From positions 93,892 to 157,891 of the forward strand of contig DATDJI010000027.1 in assembly GCA_036520615.1 (NCBI GenBank): 64,000 nucleotides of DNA, given 5' to 3'. Source of the DNA: CAMCXE01 sp036520615 (GTDB lineage Bacteria; Pseudomonadota; Gammaproteobacteria; Pseudomonadales; Cellvibrionaceae). Under the pieces are notes generated by a model. That model worked only from the letters and a program-made list of their open reading frames with translations, had not been told where the DNA came from and ran no database searches. Position numbers and translations under genes: made by a program. How positions within the stretch are numbered: position 1 is the stretch's first letter; every line of letters starts with the position of its first letter. Positions 62,098 through 64,000 of the stretch are shown piece after piece.

Positions 62098-62500
62098 ATT
62101 GCCCTGTAACAGGAAGCTGCTCTTCTTTTTTAATTAAAAGCCCGAAAGAAATATCATCTTCTGTTCCAAACGCTCTATCAGGACCGGAGGATATAACAAT
62201 AGGTGCATTTATATTATCTAAAACGTAGAGATACCTGCTGCCCCAAGTATCTATAAGCTCATCGGTGGTCAAAATTGGTCCCTTCCAACCAGGACATACT
62301 GAAGTGGTTGACGCCATTTCAGTAAAACTTTCTGGGTATCTGCCGCAATCTCGATAAAATACCTTCATACTCGTTCGCAGCATCCCCTCAACGGATGCCT
62401 CTCTCGGATACCCCGGAGCCGTCAGACTAAAACCTACAACCCAGACAACATACAAAACAATAAGCGCAATTATTATTTTTATAACAGTTTTAAATTTCAT
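62096..62500 (-). CDS. membrane-anchored GspG-like protein, candidate immunity protein
   Basis: A 134-residue protein with one N-terminal membrane helix (~8-28, IIIALIVLYVVWVVGF) and a periplasmic part. The region ~88-120 (DTWGSRYLYVLD, SSGPDRAFGTEDDISF) resembles the C-terminal calcium-binding part of type II pseudopilin GspG. Two cysteines (DCGRYPES, SVCPGW) may pair. It starts three bases after the RHS toxin stop on the same strand. Immunity genes follow toxin tips in this way, so I infer protection against the metallopeptidase tip; the GspG likeness alone would fit a pseudopilin-derived fold. Confidence 0.6.
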   Translation of the reverse strand: MKFKTVIKIIIALIVLYVVWVVGFSLTAPGYPREASVEGMLRTSMKVFYRDCGRYPESFTEMASTTSVCPGWKGPILTTDELIDTWGSRYLYVLDNINAPIVISSGPDRAFGTEDDISFGLLIKKEEQLPVTGQ

Positions 62501-62503
62501 AGG

Positions 62504-64000
62504 TCACCACTTTAACCTATATGCCGCGGTTCCTTCCGCAAACATTAGGCCACCAGAAGTATGAAAATCAATACCAAAACTGTGTCCCGTTTCGTGTGCG
62601 ATAACATTTCCCAATGCGGTTCCAAATCGCTCAGCTGTCTTGTATGGAACCATCTCGTGGCTATCTGTCTCGTACGAGAAAGAATGGTAACTTGAAAAAT
62701 CCTCTCTTATCGTCCCCAGGTAAACATCTGGATTCCCTCCTACAGTAGATCTCCCCGCAGTAGTCGTAATTTTTCGCCAAGGAAACCCTTCAGTTTTGAC
62801 AAGTGCATAGCCCTTACCCTTATGTACATTAACTATTGTTCCGCCCTTATTAAGATCTTCATCAAATTGAACGCCAAATTCCGAATATGTTTCCCTCATT
62901 GTTTCGAGCGCGGTTTTCTTAACGGTGGCAACATCAAAGCCTCCAACATCCGATACATCTAAATCACCAAAATCCACATGAACAGTTTCTCCACGATGCT
63001 TTTCCAAAATTGCGTACATCTTTTTTCTCTCAATGGGCGTTGATTGGTCTGGATGAGAAGCACCTCCACCTCTCATAAAGTGCGCCGCTCCATTCATAGC
63101 CATCGTCACTACTGCATAAAACGCCGCCGTCCCCGCCCCATTCTTAAACTTCCCACCGGTCAACTCGGAAGCCGTACCCCCAATCACCGCTGCAATACCT
63201 ATGTCAAGAACCGGATTACCGCCTATACCGGCACTACCCACCAAGGCCCCCAGCCCCGCCGAAATAATTGAATGCGCGCCATCCCCTCCTTGCAGTTGAG
63301 CCGCCATTCCGCCCGAGACACCTACGAGCGCCGCTTTCGCCCAAATATTGTCGAAACCACTAGCCACGCCCTGTGCATACCCCGTCGCAAACCCAATCGC
63401 AGCTGCCCTAAGAACTCCGCCATTATTGGCGCCTGCGATATAGGCTCCAGTTGCAGCTGCCGCTGCCATCCAAGCCGCATAAACTGATGCTCCGCAGGGA
63501 GTTGCGCCTTGGCATGCGACAGTGGCAATAACGGCCAATATCGCCCCAGAAGCCTGCCTTAAATCATGCCTAAACCCCGCCGCACTATACCCAGACGGAT
63601 CTGTAGCATTGAGCGGATTATTAAACGTATAACCATAGCGGTTATAGCTCTGCGTGTTCGTACCGGCTTGAATATACGGATCCGCCTGCATAAAACGTGC
63701 GAGTTTCGGATCGTAAATACGCCCGCCCATATGGATCAGGCCCGTGTCATCCAGCATCGTATGGCCGGTAAAACCTTGCGTCGTGCGACCGGGCGCCGCT
63801 AGGTTGCTGGCGCCAAAACCAGAGGAGGTGTTCGGCCCTAGTAGAGCTATTAACTCTGCTGCGGAATATTTCGCCCAGGATTGGGCGTTGCGGCGTTGGC
63901 CCCAACTATCAAAGCTTAGGTTTTCCAGCACCTTGCCATTGGCGTCGGTAATGGCATCAATAGAGCCCACGTGGTCTTTAAAGAAATAATTATCTTTAGT
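62504..64000 (-). CDS. RHS polymorphic toxin, C-terminal part with metzincin-type tip (partial)
   Basis: The 3' end of an RHS-repeat protein; the frame is open to the window edge (10 codons beyond the first internal ATG at 63970), so the 5' part lies outside. About 137 residues belong to the RHS core end: YFFKDHVGSIDAITDANG, MGGRIYDPKLARFMQADPYI, YNRYGYTFNNPLNATDPSG. An Ala/Gly-rich hydrophobic stretch (~140-300) follows. The tip holds the full metzincin zinc motif HETGHSFGIDFH and a Met-turn-like GGLMFAEG. RHS proteins deliver such tips to rival cells or carry them at the cell surface. The next gene is a plausible immunity protein. Confidence 0.85.
   Translation of the reverse strand, partial: TKDNYFFKDHVGSIDAITDANGKVLENLSFDSWGQRRNAQSWAKYSAAELIALLGPNTSSGFGASNLAAPGRTTQGFTGHTMLDDTGLIHMGGRIYDPKLARFMQADPYIQAGTNTQSYNRYGYTFNNPLNATDPSGYSAAGFRHDLRQASGAILAVIATVACQGATPCGASVYAAWMAAAAATGAYIAGANNGGVLRAAAIGFATGYAQGVASGFDNIWAKAALVGVSGGMAAQLQGGDGAHSIISAGLGALVGSAGIGGNPVLDIGIAAVIGGTASELTGGKFKNGAGTAAFYAVVTMAMNGAAHFMRGGGASHPDQSTPIERKKMYAILEKHRGETVHVDFGDLDVSDVGGFDVATVKKTALETMRETYSEFGVQFDEDLNKGGTIVNVHKGKGYALVKTEGFPWRKITTTAGRSTVGGNPDVYLGTIREDFSSYHSFSYETDSHEMVPYKTAERFGTALGNVIAHETGHSFGIDFHTSGGLMFAEGTAAYRLKW

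Noticed and set aside
1..64000. tRNA, rRNA or other standard RNA genes
   Set aside because: I looked for cloverleaf-like segments and conserved rRNA strings and saw none, but without a tool scan a tRNA could be missed.

Overview
The window looks like a chromosomal segment of a Gram-negative gammaproteobacterium, probably a Cellvibrionaceae-type organism (Cellvibrio, Saccharophagus or Teredinibacter relatives). The evidence is a pyrG-kdsA-eno-ftsB-ispD-ispF core block, KDO synthesis and therefore LPS, many lipoprotein and outer-membrane signals, and long poly-serine linkers behind lipoboxes, which are typical of that group. The taxonomic call is inference; no rRNA or tRNA gene is visible.

Layout. 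1-626: 5' part of an RhlE-type DEAD-box helicase (minus strand). 1084-6469: conserved housekeeping block (CTP synthase, KDO8P synthase, enolase with terminator, FtsB, IspD, IspF). After ispF the order usual in gammaproteobacteria (truD, surE, pcm) is absent and accessory DNA begins. 7329-17886: a phosphate-flavoured surface module made of two CotH-kinase lipoproteins, a DUF4956 membrane protein, a VTC (polyphosphate polymerase-like) protein, an OprO/OprP-like porin and a PiT phosphate transporter. 18022-22849: a small lipoprotein, a secreted Q/R-rich coiled-coil protein, a VF530 protein, a MATE exporter, and MgtE with a structured leader. 23147-26793: ovothiol synthesis (OvoA and an OvoB-like lyase).

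27187-31409 is an AT-rich island. It holds a 27-codon leader ORF coupled to an AbiA/UG-like reverse transcriptase, an attC-like hairpin, several orphan small genes, an FMN reductase, and three copies of a ~120 bp intergenic repeat. 31705-35579: two spondin-domain proteins followed by an OmpR/BaeSR-type two-component system. 36459-41146: a CheB-CheR-PAS fusion and a separate PAS-HK-REC hybrid kinase. 41327-43702: a glycine-zipper envelope protein and a NIT-like helical protein.

44634-57055 is an envelope-glycolipid region. Two divergent operons face each other across ~180 bp: a GMC oxidoreductase with small partner, two SDR epimerases and an SMR-type flippase on one side, and a UbiA (decaprenyl-phosphate phosphoribosyltransferase-like) enzyme, a DUF212 PAP2-type phosphatase and an LPG-synthase-TM flippase-like protein on the other. 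They are flanked by two large GT-C-like membrane proteins and an OafA-like acyltransferase. The parts list resembles a polyprenyl-phospho-pentose pathway in which the FAD and NAD enzymes may be analogues of DprE1/DprE2.

57483-64000 is mostly minus-strand accessory DNA. It holds five diverged small secreted proteins that look paralogous, a sixth small lipoprotein, a RAYT (REP-associated tyrosine transposase) gene with a degenerate second copy and seven ~130 bp REP-pair elements, and the 3' end of an RHS polymorphic toxin. The toxin tip carries a complete metzincin zinc motif and is followed directly by a membrane-anchored candidate immunity gene.
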